40,069 nt of DNA from an uncultured Alphaproteobacteria bacterium (GCA_903887235.1 CAISOX010000045.1:1-40069), one strand, 5' to 3'. Shown: positions 9,336-18,058, numbered from the stretch's first letter. The notes: a model not told the origin generated them from the letters alone. Made by a program: numbers and translations.

Positions 9336-9878
9336 ATGTATTTGAAGAAAAATAAGGTCAAAACAAGAAAGTCAAGATCGTTCTTTTTCAGCAATGGTAA
9401 AGCGCTAAAGCAGTTTATATTTAAGGCGTTATTTATTATAATAAGCATAGCTATCTTTTTTTTGGTTATTTATAAGGCATATTATTATTCTCGTAATCCT
9501 ATTGATATAGAGCACATTCCTTTGATCAAAAAAAATGATAGATGCATCAAAAGAAAATTTGAGCAAAATGATGGTTTAATTTTTTCTAATCAGGATAAAT
9601 TAATTTATAACAGCATCAAGCAGAAAAATGAGAAAATATACGATTCACATTCAAAATCTGAAAATATTACTCAAGACTTTTCGCACAAACAAATTTTTGA
9701 CATAGTGCAGGATATTAAAAGGGATAATATGAGTATCGACGAAAATGAAAATAGTAAATCTGAAGATCAAGAGATTTTAGATAAAACGAAAATCAATAAA
9801 AGTCAAAGTCAAAATAAAACTAACTCCTCAAGTCATCAAATGCCAGGTATAAAGAGCATTTTTGAGCTATTAAATTAA
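9336..9878 (+). CDS. Membrane-anchored protein like SPOR-family N-termini, SPOR domain absent
   Basis: A 180-residue bitopic protein. It has a basic cytoplasmic N-terminus (K/R-rich to about residue 25), one membrane segment (about 29-47), then a periplasmic part. The stretch I-P-L-I-K-K-N-D (about 60-67) and N-Q-D-K-L-I-Y-N-S-I (about 85-94) resembles the linker of alphaproteobacterial SPOR proteins, where a PLI-A element and a pNqDKlvY element follow the membrane helix. In those proteins a Ser/Lys-rich region and a C-terminal peptidoglycan-binding SPOR domain follow. Here the chain ends after a low-complexity, charged region, and no SPOR-like sequence follows in any nearby frame. Division-related function is inferred; family membership is tentative. 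Confidence 0.55.
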   Translation: MYLKKNKVKTRKSRSFFFSNGKALKQFIFKALFIIISIAIFFLVIYKAYYYSRNPIDIEHIPLIKKNDRCIKRKFEQNDGLIFSNQDKLIYNSIKQKNEKIYDSHSKSENITQDFSHKQIFDIVQDIKRDNMSIDENENSKSEDQEILDKTKINKSQSQNKTNSSSHQMPGIKSIFELLN

Positions 9879-10090
9879 TAATTGATAAAAATTTTAGCTC
9901 TTTTATTTAAATTTATATAAAAACATAGTTGATTTATTCCATCCAAATTGCTAAGTTGTACTAGATTATTTACTCCATGTTTTGGGGTTCACTTCAAATT
10001 TTATTTGTTTTATATTGAATATAATATACTTTTTTATAACATCTTTTTTATGTTTCATAATGGTTAAAAATTAATATTTATAGTATTAAA

Positions 10091-10735
10091 ATGCCACCAA
10101 AAGAACATTTTTTTTTAGTCGATACACAATTTTTTAGTAAGCTAAATCCATCTGAACAAAGTCATGGGATCACAATCAAAGTAGATGCGCATAACAAGAT
10201 AGTTAAATCTTTTAGAATAGACCTTAAACCACTTAAAAATTCTGATATTGGAGAATATTATAAATTATATTCAGATACTACAGTTATGGAAAAATATTGC
10301 GAAGGTATACCTAGAGATAAAACTCAAGTGAATAAATTAATTAGATACTATTTAGAGCAAAAAGAACCCAGTTACTTTAGCATATTTAAAAAAGGTTCCT
10401 CAAATTTTATTGGAACAATAATTTTAACTAATAGAAATCAAAATTTAGGTGAAATGTTACTAGAATATTTAATAAATAAAGAATATTGGGGAAATAATTA
10501 TGTAAAAGAGGCTCTATACGGCTTGTTATTTTGCCTTTTTCCTTTAACTAATCAAGATATATCTTTAATTACCGCTACCACAAGAGATGATAATCCCGCT
10601 TCTATAAATATTTTAGAAAAATTTAATTTTATACATGTAGAAACAATTGAGAAATTTGGTCATCAAAGGTTAACTTATGAACTTAATACTAAAGAAGTGG
10701 CAAAATTTCATAAAAATATTAAAATATTACATTAA
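10091..10735 (+). CDS. GNAT-family N-acetyltransferase (RimJ/RimL-like)
   Basis: A 214-residue acetyl-CoA-dependent acetyltransferase. After about 40 unusual N-terminal residues the GNAT fold starts at I-D-L-K-P-L-K-N-S-D. It continues with F-I-G-T-I-I-L-T (strand 4) and a Y-W-G-N-N-Y-V-K-E-A motif A, which replaces the usual Q/RxxGxG/A acetyl-CoA loop in RimJ-like enzymes. N-P-A-S-I-N-I-L-E-K-F-N-F comes next, the typical RimJ/RimL C-terminal motif. The acceptor (ribosomal protein, antibiotic or other) is not readable. It stands alone, 212 bp after the previous gene and convergent with the rpsA operon. Confidence 0.83.
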   Translation: MPPKEHFFLVDTQFFSKLNPSEQSHGITIKVDAHNKIVKSFRIDLKPLKNSDIGEYYKLYSDTTVMEKYCEGIPRDKTQVNKLIRYYLEQKEPSYFSIFKKGSSNFIGTIILTNRNQNLGEMLLEYLINKEYWGNNYVKEALYGLLFCLFPLTNQDISLITATTRDDNPASINILEKFNFIHVETIEKFGHQRLTYELNTKEVAKFHKNIKILH

Positions 10736-10778
10736 CCAATTAAAAAAATTTAGAAATACAAGCTTTAGAATAGCACCA

Positions 10779-10997
10779 CTAATCAAAAAGCTTTTTCCTT
10801 AATTGCTTAATGCTATCTTTTGATAAATGTTTTTTCTTAATTTCTTCGTATTTTTTCTCAGTTTTTGCTTCTAAATTTTCTTTTAAATTATCAAACTCCT
10901 TTTGTACAGCAGAGTGTAATAAAAGTTTTATTATAACCAAACATACTACTGCTGAAACAAAAATATTCCACAGAGTCAAAAACAAAAACTTAAACAT
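10779..10997 (-). CDS. Small membrane protein with a charged coiled-coil tail
   Basis: A 72-residue ORF 36 bp downstream of rpsA on the same strand. Residues 2-27 form one hydrophobic helix. The rest is highly charged and heptad-like (F-D-N-L-K-E-N-L-E-A-K-T-E-K), ending in Lys-rich helix. The membrane-plus-coil layout looks like a real protein. An overlapping plus-strand frame at 10810-11001 is its shadow. No clear Shine-Dalgarno and no known family; function unknown. Confidence 0.55.
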   Translation of the reverse strand: MFKFLFLTLWNIFVSAVVCLVIIKLLLHSAVQKEFDNLKENLEAKTEKKYEEIKKKHLSKDSIKQLRKKLFD

Positions 10998-11033
10998 TTA
11001 AGCCCATTATTAATAACAAAGCTAAATTATCTA

Positions 11034-12746
11034 TTATTTATTATCTCTCTCCTGTTTTTCAATTGCTGCACCTAATATATCTCCAAGGCTAGCACCACTA
11101 TCAACAGATCCATATTCTGCAATTGCTTTCTTTTCTTCTGCAATTTCTAAAATTTTAACCGAGAAATTCAACATTCTTTTACTTTTATCATATGAGATAA
11201 TTTTTGCATCTATTCTATCACCAACAGTAAACCTTTCAGGCTTTTGCTGATCTTTATGTTTAGATAAATCATATTTTTTTACAAAGCCTTTTACACCTTC
11301 TGGAGCCTCGACGTATAGACCATCTTTAGTTACTTCTAAAACTTTACATGTTACTACTTCAGCCTTAACTAGTTTATCAGTAATTTCCTTGTAATTGTTT
11401 TCTTCAAGTTGCTTTATACTTATAGTAACTCTCTCTCTCTCTAAATCAGAGCTTAAAACCACCCCTTCAATATCATCTCCAGTTTTATAATTTTTCAAAG
11501 CATTTTTCGGATTATCATCCCAATTAATCTCAACTGCTGGAACTAATACATCTAAATCATTTTCCTTACCATCTTCCATGACGTTAACAAATAATCCAAA
11601 ATCAACTATTTTCTTGATTTTTGCCTTAACTTTTGTTCCAACTGGATATTTATCAACAAATTTTTTCCATGGATTCTCTGTACATTGTTTAATACTCAAG
11701 CTTATTCTATGCTTGTCAATGTCTAAATCCAATACCACAGTTTCTACTTCATCTCCAACATTAACAAGTTTAGTTGGGTGAGTATTTTTAGTATTCCAAT
11801 CAATTTCATTTAGATAAACCAACCCTTCTATCGATTTTTCAAGTTCAACAAACACACCATAATCGGAAATACTTATAACCTTCCCCTTATGCTTTGTACC
11901 CATACTATACTTCTTCTCTAAACCCTTCCATGGATTGTCACTAAGTTGTTTAAATCCCAAAGAAACTCTTTGTACTTCAGAATTATATTTTGTAACAATA
12001 ACTTTAATTTCTTGCCCTAAGGTAATTTTTTCTGAAGGGTGCGATATTTTATCCCATGAAATGTCTGTAATATGCAATAATCCATCAATATCACCTAAGT
12101 CAATAAATGCACCATAGTTAGTAATATTTTTTACCACTCCATCAAAAATCATACCTTCTTTAATACCAGCTAAAAGTTCGTTTTTAGCCTCTTTTCTTGA
12201 ATCTTCAAGTATTGCTCTCCTAGATACAACAACGTTGCCTTGCTCTCTATCTATTTTTAAAATTTTAAATGGTTGATCAATATTCATTAATACTGACGGG
12301 TCCTTTATAGGTCTAATATCTAGTTGACTACCTGGTAAAAAGGCTAATATACCCTCGATATCCACAGCAAAACCACCTTTATTAACCTTACCTATTATTT
12401 TTCCATTAATGCTACCATCATTTGCACTCAATTCCTCAAACTTATTCCAAGCCATCTCTTTTGCCACTTTATCTCTACTTAACTGAGTACATCCATTTCT
12501 TCCTTCTAACCTATCAATATATACTTCAACCTTATCACCTACTTTAAGCTCTTCTTTATTTGAAAATTCGTTAATTGATACCCTTCCTTCACTTTTTAGA
12601 CCTACATCAATGAAAATTGTATCACCTGAAATATTTACTACTTCACCTGTGACGATAGAACCCTCTTTCGGTTGGTTTTTTAAACTTTCCTCTAATAATT
12701 GAGAAAATTTTTCTTGTGAGAAATTTGGTACGTTTTCTATATTCAT
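11034..12746 (-). CDS. rpsA: 30S ribosomal protein S1
   Basis: S1 binds mRNA and brings it to the 30S subunit. The 570-residue protein is built of six S1 (OB-fold) repeats. The best conserved are in the middle: G-A-F-I-D-L-G-D-I-D-G-L-L-H-I-T-D-I-S-W and G-V-F-V-E-L-E-K-S-I-E-G-L-V-Y. The repeats give regularly spaced G-x-F-V/I-D/E and G-L-V/L-H motifs. The length is that of full six-domain S1. It follows cmk by 20 bp, the classic cmk-rpsA pair. Confidence 0.97.
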   Translation of the reverse strand: MNIENVPNFSQEKFSQLLEESLKNQPKEGSIVTGEVVNISGDTIFIDVGLKSEGRVSINEFSNKEELKVGDKVEVYIDRLEGRNGCTQLSRDKVAKEMAWNKFEELSANDGSINGKIIGKVNKGGFAVDIEGILAFLPGSQLDIRPIKDPSVLMNIDQPFKILKIDREQGNVVVSRRAILEDSRKEAKNELLAGIKEGMIFDGVVKNITNYGAFIDLGDIDGLLHITDISWDKISHPSEKITLGQEIKVIVTKYNSEVQRVSLGFKQLSDNPWKGLEKKYSMGTKHKGKVISISDYGVFVELEKSIEGLVYLNEIDWNTKNTHPTKLVNVGDEVETVVLDLDIDKHRISLSIKQCTENPWKKFVDKYPVGTKVKAKIKKIVDFGLFVNVMEDGKENDLDVLVPAVEINWDDNPKNALKNYKTGDDIEGVVLSSDLERERVTISIKQLEENNYKEITDKLVKAEVVTCKVLEVTKDGLYVEAPEGVKGFVKKYDLSKHKDQQKPERFTVGDRIDAKIISYDKSKRMLNFSVKILEIAEEKKAIAEYGSVDSGASLGDILGAAIEKQERDNK

Positions 12747-12766
12747 GTCCTTTTTTTCGTTAATAA

Positions 12767-13408
12767 TTAATTATTTTTAATCTTTTTTAATACCATTTTT
12801 AGTACTTCATCAATACTGATTTTACTCGTATCAATTAAAAAAGAACCCTCAGCTCTAACTAAAGGTGCGATATTACGACTTGTGTCCCTTTCGTCTCTGA
12901 TTTTAAGATACTCAAGCACTGACGATAGTTTAATACTTTTTCCGTCTTTTTGCAACTGTTTATACCTTCTATTTGCTCTTTCCTCAATCGATGCATCAAA
13001 AAAAAATTTATAATCTGCATTTGGAAAAACAACTGTACCTATATCTCTACCATCTATTACGACACCTTGTTTGTTTTTTGCAAATTTTCTTTGAATGTCA
13101 AGCAGTGCATTTCTTACACTTTTCAAAGTAGCTATTTTAGATGCAATATCACTTATATTATCAGAATAAAGTTCTTTTAAATCTATTTGTTTATCAAAGT
13201 CAATTTTTTTTATTAATTCTGTTAAGACATGATTGTCATCCTGAGTGAAATTTTGCATATCGCAATAATATGCCACTTTTCTAAACATTAAGCCCGTATC
13301 TAAGTAGTCATATTCAAGTTTTTCGGCCAATAATTTTGCAACCGCACCTTTTCCAGATGCCGCAGTACCGTCAAATGCAATTACAATAGTATTAGAAATA
13401 TCGTTCAT
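12767..13408 (-). CDS. cmk: Cytidylate kinase
   Basis: Cmk phosphorylates CMP and dCMP with ATP. The 213-residue protein has the P-loop F-D-G-T-A-A-S-G-K-G-A-V-A (about 13-25) and Y-D-Y-L-D-T-G-L-M-F-R at the nucleotide site. V-I-D-G-R-D-I-G-T-V-V-F-P in the middle is diagnostic, and R-D-E-R-D-T-S-R lies in the lid. It lies six bases after ribB and 20 before rpsA. Confidence 0.96.
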   Translation of the reverse strand: MNDISNTIVIAFDGTAASGKGAVAKLLAEKLEYDYLDTGLMFRKVAYYCDMQNFTQDDNHVLTELIKKIDFDKQIDLKELYSDNISDIASKIATLKSVRNALLDIQRKFAKNKQGVVIDGRDIGTVVFPNADYKFFFDASIEERANRRYKQLQKDGKSIKLSSVLEYLKIRDERDTSRNIAPLVRAEGSFLIDTSKISIDEVLKMVLKKIKNN

Positions 13409-13414
13409 TTTGCA

Positions 13415-14014
13415 TTACTTAATATACTGAACTAGTTTTTCGACACTAGAAATCTTCATGCCGTGTTTTTTAGAAAATTCGATCAAATCATTTCTTCTTG
13501 CCATGGTACCATCATCATTTATAATTTCGCAAATAACCATTGCTGGCTTTAATTTTGCAAGTTTTGCTATGTCAACTGCAGCCTCGGTATGTCCCCTCCT
13601 TTCAAGAACGCCCTTTTCTCTAGCAACTACAGGGAAAATATGCCCAGGAACTTTAAAATCTGCTATTGTTGAATTTTCATTAATCAATTTTTGAATAGTA
13701 TGGACTTTGTCTATAGCAGACATTCCAGTAGACACCCCATGCCTAGAATCTATAGAATAAGTAAATGCTGTTTCAAATTCATCTATATTTCTTCTTGGAT
13801 GTAGCTTTAAATCAAATTTATTAGCCATATTTTGGTCAATAGCAACGCATATTAGCCCTCTTGCAAACATAATCATTAAATTGATAATCTCAGTTGTGAT
13901 GTGTTGAGCAGGAATAATTATATCTCCTTCATTTTCTCTATCTTCATCGTCAGTAATAATAAAAGGTCTCCCTAATTTAGCTTCTTCAATTATATCTTCA
14001 ATTGGATCGAACAT
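13415..14014 (-). CDS. ribB: 3,4-dihydroxy-2-butanone 4-phosphate synthase
   Basis: RibB converts ribulose 5-phosphate to the four-carbon precursor of riboflavin. The 199-residue protein is the monofunctional form. It shows D-D-E-D-R-E-N-E-G-D (about 22-31) with the metal-binding Glu, A-R-G-L-I-C-V-A, H-G-V-S-T-G-M-S-A-I-D-K and the catalytic-site R-R-G-H-T-E-A-A-V-D. No GTP cyclohydrolase II domain is fused. It is packed between lpxI (2-bp gap) and cmk (6-bp gap), unusual company for a riboflavin gene. The rest of the pathway must be elsewhere. Confidence 0.95.
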   Translation of the reverse strand: MFDPIEDIIEEAKLGRPFIITDDEDRENEGDIIIPAQHITTEIINLMIMFARGLICVAIDQNMANKFDLKLHPRRNIDEFETAFTYSIDSRHGVSTGMSAIDKVHTIQKLINENSTIADFKVPGHIFPVVAREKGVLERRGHTEAAVDIAKLAKLKPAMVICEIINDDGTMARRNDLIEFSKKHGMKISSVEKLVQYIK

Positions 14015-14016
14015 TT

Positions 14017-14838
14017 TTAAACTCCGTATATAAAAATTTTATTTTCATTGGCCAGCTCTATAGTATCTTTACTTGCAAGAATAATTGATTTTTTTGCTTC
14101 AACGACTATACCTTTATAAGTGTATTTTGCAATATTTTTTATTGTATCTGGCCCTATACAAGGTAAATCCACTCTTTTATCTTGATGAGGTTTACACATT
14201 TTGATTAGTACCCCACCGCTATTTCTATTCCTATATTTAGCACACCTGCTGATTAATTCATTAGTTCCTTCTACTGCTTCCACCCCAAGCACTAAACTTT
14301 GGTCAATAATAAGTGCCTGACCCACATCATAACGTATAATCCCTTTTAGAATATCTATTCCCCTCTTTATATCAATATCAATTTGCTCATCAATTGGAAC
14401 GTTCGTCATATTTCCTTTTTGCGTTAAAATATCTTCAATTATTTCATTTGGAGAAATAATTTTAAATCCATATTCCTCTATAAATTTTATTACCGTTAAA
14501 TAAATGTTATTATCATTGAATCCAGTTTTAATTATCTCTGCGAATATTTTCATCCCAACCTTGTCGAAAATTAGCTTTGATAAATTAGCTCTATTAACCC
14601 TACCTGCAATCACAATTTTGGTTAAGTTATTTTTGTTTAGATAATCAAAAATTTGGCTTATATCGTATGGTCTAAATGAATCATATACAATATCTTGAAA
14701 AATTTTTTGATTTATCTCACCTCTTAATCCAATTAATTTTGACCTAATACCTTTTTTAAGGCATTCATCATATACCATTTTAGGCAACAATCCCTGGCCT
14801 GCAATTATACCAATGCCATCAAAATCTCTATTAATCAT
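14017..14838 (-). CDS. lpxI: UDP-2,3-diacylglucosamine pyrophosphatase LpxI
   Basis: LpxI hydrolyses UDP-2,3-diacylglucosamine to lipid X and UMP, replacing LpxH in alphaproteobacteria. The 273-residue protein opens G-I-I-A-G-Q-G-L-L-P, has V-I-A-G-R-V-N-R in the N-terminal domain, and ends with the catalytic domain. That domain includes V-G-Q-A-L-I-I-D, G-V-E-A-V-E-G-T-N-E-L-I and K-R-V-D-L-P-C-I-G-P-D-T, which carries the conserved Asp. Its start overlaps the lpxA end by eight bases. The lpxA-lpxI order is the usual alphaproteobacterial one. Confidence 0.94.
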   Translation of the reverse strand: MINRDFDGIGIIAGQGLLPKMVYDECLKKGIRSKLIGLRGEINQKIFQDIVYDSFRPYDISQIFDYLNKNNLTKIVIAGRVNRANLSKLIFDKVGMKIFAEIIKTGFNDNNIYLTVIKFIEEYGFKIISPNEIIEDILTQKGNMTNVPIDEQIDIDIKRGIDILKGIIRYDVGQALIIDQSLVLGVEAVEGTNELISRCAKYRNRNSGGVLIKMCKPHQDKRVDLPCIGPDTIKNIAKYTYKGIVVEAKKSIILASKDTIELANENKIFIYGV

Positions 14839-15634
14839 TTAATTCCCATTTATGGCTTGGCATACAAAAACCTCTTTTACCATCTTCTTCTAAAAATTTA
14901 ACTATTTCTTTCGATTCGTCGTTGTCGTAATTGTTTTTAATTATCTTAATTCTTTCATCAAATCCTTTATTGATATCCTTACTAAAAATTTCTTTAAAAA
15001 TGTTCTTAATACTACTTATGGAATCCTTGGAGTAGTTATGTCTTTTCATTCCAACTATATTTATTCCAACAATTTTAGCTCTATCACCTGCAACACTTGC
15101 AAATGGTGCAACATTTTCAACAACAGCACTTACCCCACCAACAATTGCAAATTTCCCAATTCTAACAAATTGATGAACTGCTGCAAGTCCACCAATTATA
15201 ACGTTGTTACCCAAAATCACATGCCCTCCAAGAGTTGCATTATTTGCAAGAATCACATTATCCCCCACAACACAATCATGCGCAATATGAGAGCTGATCA
15301 TTAATAAACAGTTATCACCTATAACTGTCTCCATATTTCCATGTTTTGTACCTGTATTTATAGTGCAATATTCTCTAATAATATTATTTTTTCCTATTAT
15401 TACCCTTGATTCTTCACCATTATATTTTAAGTCTTGTGGAGGGTAGCCAATGGAAGCAAATGGAAATATCTCCGTATTTTCTCCAATATAGGAAAATCCA
15501 TCAATACAAACATGAGAATGTAACTTAACACCCTTAGCTAATTCAACATTTTTTCCAATCGTGCAATACGGACCTATAATTGCTTCCGAATGAATTTGAG
15601 CGCCTTTTTGAATAATTGCAGTTTTATGAATCAT
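14831..15634 (-). CDS. lpxA: UDP-N-acetylglucosamine acyltransferase LpxA
   Basis: LpxA adds the 3-O acyl chain to UDP-GlcNAc from acyl-ACP, the first lipid A step. The 267-residue protein is a left-handed beta-helix of hexapeptide repeats (I-I-G-P-Y-C-T-I-G-K-N-V-E and many more) over about residues 1-190. H-I-A-H-D-C-V-V-G-D holds the catalytic His region, and V-H-Q-F-V-R-I-G-K is typical of LpxA. The helical C-terminal domain follows. It lies between fabZ (11-bp gap) and lpxI (8-bp overlap). Confidence 0.96.
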   Translation of the reverse strand: MIHKTAIIQKGAQIHSEAIIGPYCTIGKNVELAKGVKLHSHVCIDGFSYIGENTEIFPFASIGYPPQDLKYNGEESRVIIGKNNIIREYCTINTGTKHGNMETVIGDNCLLMISSHIAHDCVVGDNVILANNATLGGHVILGNNVIIGGLAAVHQFVRIGKFAIVGGVSAVVENVAPFASVAGDRAKIVGINIVGMKRHNYSKDSISSIKNIFKEIFSKDINKGFDERIKIIKNNYDNDESKEIVKFLEEDGKRGFCMPSHKWELND

Positions 15635-15645
15635 ATCTATTTATT

Positions 15646-16098
15646 TTACTCTTTTACCAACATCGCAGAAAAAATAGCATCTGCCACCTTAACATTATCA
15701 ACTTTAGCCTCACCACTCATTTTCCAAACATTTCTTCGTGCTTGAAGCTGCTTAACATAAATATACAAGCTATCACCAGGTACCACCGGTTTTCTAAAGT
15801 GAGCCTTTTCTATAGACATAAAATATATTATTTGATTTTCAGTCTTAAAATCTTTATCGTTCACACTTTTTGATGCAAAAACTGCCGCTGCCTGCGCCAT
15901 AGCTTCGATAATTAATACTCCAGGCATAACAGGTTTTTGAGGAAAATGCCCATTAAAAAAATCTTCGTTAATAGTCACATTCTTTAATGCAAGAATGTTT
16001 TTATTTAGATTCAATTCTAACACTTTATCTAATAGCAAGAATGGATATCTATGCGGTAGTATTTTTTTTATTTCAGAAATGTCCAATACGCTTTTCAT
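15646..16098 (-). CDS. fabZ: 3-hydroxyacyl-[acyl-carrier-protein] dehydratase FabZ
   Basis: FabZ dehydrates 3-hydroxyacyl-ACP in fatty-acid elongation and so competes with LpxA and LpxD for the same substrate. The 150-residue hot-dog-fold protein has I-L-P-H-R-Y-P-F-L-L-L-D near the start. G-H-F-P-Q-K-P-V-M-P-G-V-L-I-I-E-A-M-A-Q carries the catalytic His and Glu. It is four bases after lpxD and 11 before lpxA, the widely conserved lpxD-fabZ-lpxA order. Confidence 0.97.
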   Translation of the reverse strand: MKSVLDISEIKKILPHRYPFLLLDKVLELNLNKNILALKNVTINEDFFNGHFPQKPVMPGVLIIEAMAQAAAVFASKSVNDKDFKTENQIIYFMSIEKAHFRKPVVPGDSLYIYVKQLQARRNVWKMSGEAKVDNVKVADAIFSAMLVKE

Positions 16099-16102
16099 AT
16101 TC

Positions 16103-17107
16103 TTATTTCATTATTTGTTTTTTTAAAAAGATATTTTGCCTATGCCAGTTATTTATTTTAATTGCCGGATAACCTCCTATCACCTCTCCTTCTTGAATAT
16201 TATTTACTACTCCAGATTTACCTGCAATCATAACCTTATCAGCTATATTTAAGTGGCCAGCCACACCCACCTGCCCTCCAATCAAAACATTTTTACCAAT
16301 TTTAGTACTACCCGATATCCCAGTTTGCGCTGCGATTATAGTACCTTCATCAATAACAACATTATGACCAATCTGAACAAGATTATCAATTTTGCAATTA
16401 TTTTTAATTATAGTATTTTCTAAGGTCCCTCTATCTATGCAACTATTTGCTCCTATTTCGACATTATCTCCTATTTCAACTATACCAACTTGTCTTATTT
16501 TTGGACCACCAGGAATAAAGCCAAATCCATCCTGCCCAATTCTAACCCCACTATATATAGAGCAATTCTTCCCAATTATTGCAAAAATTATTGTTACATT
16601 AGATTCAATACTAGTATTTTCTCCGATGATAACATTATCACCTATTATGGTATTGTGGCCAATATATGAATTTTCACCAATCTTTGCATTTTCGCCAATC
16701 ACCACTCCACTACTAATGCAGCAATTTTTGCCAATTTTCGCAGATGACTCAATGAAAGCTGATTTTGAAATAGCATGAGACCTTATATTTTTAAGGTAAA
16801 ATTTATCAATTAGTTTTGCAAAAACAAATTGTGGATTTTTTGTTATAATCGATGCAGTTCCATTCGGAGCATAAGTTCTATCTTCTTGTTTTAAAATACA
16901 AGCCCCAGCTTTGGTATTTTTCAGACTTTCTATGTATTTAGGATTGTGAAAAAATGTAATATCTTGTTTAGAAGCATTATCAAGCGTTGAAACATTGGAA
17001 ATTAATATTTCACCATCACCTATTACCTCTTGAATGCCCTCTATATCGCTTATCAAATCCTTTAATAAAAAAGGGCCAGTTTTTTTGTGAAAAACTATCG
17101 CTCTCAT
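16103..17107 (-). CDS. lpxD: UDP-3-O-acylglucosamine N-acyltransferase LpxD
   Basis: LpxD adds the N-linked acyl chain in lipid A synthesis. The 334-residue protein has an N-terminal uridine-binding domain (to about 105, with F-F-H-N-P-K-Y and T-K-A-G-A-C-I-L). A long hexapeptide-repeat beta-helix follows, with G-Q-D-G-F-G-F-I-P-G-G, I-G-A-N-S-C-I-D-R-G-T-L and the catalytic Q-I-G-H-N-V-V-I. A short C-terminal helix ends in basic residues. It is the first gene of the lpxD-to-rpsA operon. No bamA or skp precedes it; rpmJ diverges instead. Confidence 0.96.
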   Translation of the reverse strand: MRAIVFHKKTGPFLLKDLISDIEGIQEVIGDGEILISNVSTLDNASKQDITFFHNPKYIESLKNTKAGACILKQEDRTYAPNGTASIITKNPQFVFAKLIDKFYLKNIRSHAISKSAFIESSAKIGKNCCISSGVVIGENAKIGENSYIGHNTIIGDNVIIGENTSIESNVTIIFAIIGKNCSIYSGVRIGQDGFGFIPGGPKIRQVGIVEIGDNVEIGANSCIDRGTLENTIIKNNCKIDNLVQIGHNVVIDEGTIIAAQTGISGSTKIGKNVLIGGQVGVAGHLNIADKVMIAGKSGVVNNIQEGEVIGGYPAIKINNWHRQNIFLKKQIMK

Positions 17108-17128
17108 TATATAAAATGCTTAAAATAT

Positions 17129-17148
17129 GTTTAAACTATAATTTAAAC
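17129..17148. promoter_or_regulatory. AT-rich inverted repeat between lpxD and rpmJ
   Basis: GTTTAAAC (17129-17136), five bases, then TTTAAAC (17142-17148). The first element is itself palindromic. It is 22 bp upstream of lpxD in the 142-bp divergent gap with rpmJ, where an operator or promoter element would be expected. In AT-rich DNA this may be chance. Confidence 0.22.
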
Positions 17149-17249
17149 TCATTTTCTATATTTAGAAACCATTTTTGTCTATAAAAAGCTTGTATTTTTT
17201 TTGAAAAAATACTATTTATGTATCATCAATTGAAGAATTAACAAATAAA

Positions 17250-17375
17250 ATGAAAGTATTATCATCATTAAAGTCTGCTAGGAAAAGAGATTTAAATTGC
17301 AAACTAATAAAAAGAAAAGGCAAATTATATGTCATCAATAAGAAAAATCCTAAATTTAAAGCAAAGCAAGGCTAA
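17250..17375 (+). CDS. rpmJ: 50S ribosomal protein L36, zinc-free type
   Basis: A 41-residue basic protein starting [13 protein letters not shown] and ending [12 protein letters not shown], the alphaproteobacterial L36 pattern. Only one cysteine remains (Cys17), so the zinc ribbon of classical L36 (three Cys and one His) is not formed. It is a short gene, easily missed. Two bases separate its stop from the RNase D start, so they are probably co-transcribed. Confidence 0.93.
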   Translation: MKVLSSLKSARKRDLNCKLIKRKGKLYVINKKNPKFKAKQG

Positions 17376-17377
17376 CA

Positions 17378-18001
17378 ATGCAATATGATTATAAATATCA
17401 TATTGATGATATTCCAGGTAATTTAAACCTAAAAGGTGATTTAGCGATTGATACTGAGGCGATGGGCTTAAACAACCATAGGGACAGGTTGTGTTTATTG
17501 CAGATAGCTGACGAATTAAACGATATTCATTTAGTGCACTTTAAGAACAGAAATTACAGTGCCCCCAATTTAAAGAAGCTTCTTACCGACACTTCAAGAG
17601 TCAAAATTTTTCATTTTGCCAGATTCGATGTCGCAATTATTCAAAAATACCTAGAGATTGATATCAACAATATTTTTTGTACAAAAATTGCATCAAAGCT
17701 ATGCAGAACCTATACCAGTCATCATAGCTTATTAGAGCTTTGTAGTGAGTTACTTGATGTAAAAATTTCTAAGCAACAACAATCATCAGATTGGGGAGCT
17801 TTATCACTTAACAAGAAGCAACTGAACTATGCAGCTCAAGATGTAAAATATTTACATCAATTATATGATAAAATGTGCCTTCTGTTATTAAGGGAAAATA
17901 AAATGGAGATTGCGGAAGCATGTTTTAAATTTTTACCAACAAAAACAAAACTTGATTTATTGGGTTGGCTGGAGCACGACATATTCTCTCATCAATCGTA
18001 A
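17378..18001 (+). CDS. Short ribonuclease D-type 3'-5' exonuclease
   Basis: A 207-residue DEDDy exonuclease. The four acidic residues are visible: Asp and Glu in L-A-I-D-T-E-A-M-G (about 22-30), Asp in H-F-A-R-F-D-V-A-I-I (about 80-89), and Asp with the catalytic Tyr in Y-A-A-Q-D-V-K-Y-L. It also has K-Q-Q-Q-S-S-D-W. There is no HRDC domain, so it is the short form common in alphaproteobacteria rather than full-length Rnd. Expected role is trimming tRNA or other RNA 3' ends. It directly follows rpmJ. Confidence 0.92.
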   Translation: MQYDYKYHIDDIPGNLNLKGDLAIDTEAMGLNNHRDRLCLLQIADELNDIHLVHFKNRNYSAPNLKKLLTDTSRVKIFHFARFDVAIIQKYLEIDINNIFCTKIASKLCRTYTSHHSLLELCSELLDVKISKQQQSSDWGALSLNKKQLNYAAQDVKYLHQLYDKMCLLLLRENKMEIAEACFKFLPTKTKLDLLGWLEHDIFSHQS

Positions 18002-18058
18002 AATAAAATACTAAAACCAAAGCTAAATTACAGCGTGTAAAATGAACACAATGTAAAT

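Noticed and set aside
16392-16778. Plus-strand repetitive open frame opposite lpxD
   Set aside because: The Pro-Ile-Ser repeats are the mirror of the hexapeptide repeats of lpxD, not a gene.
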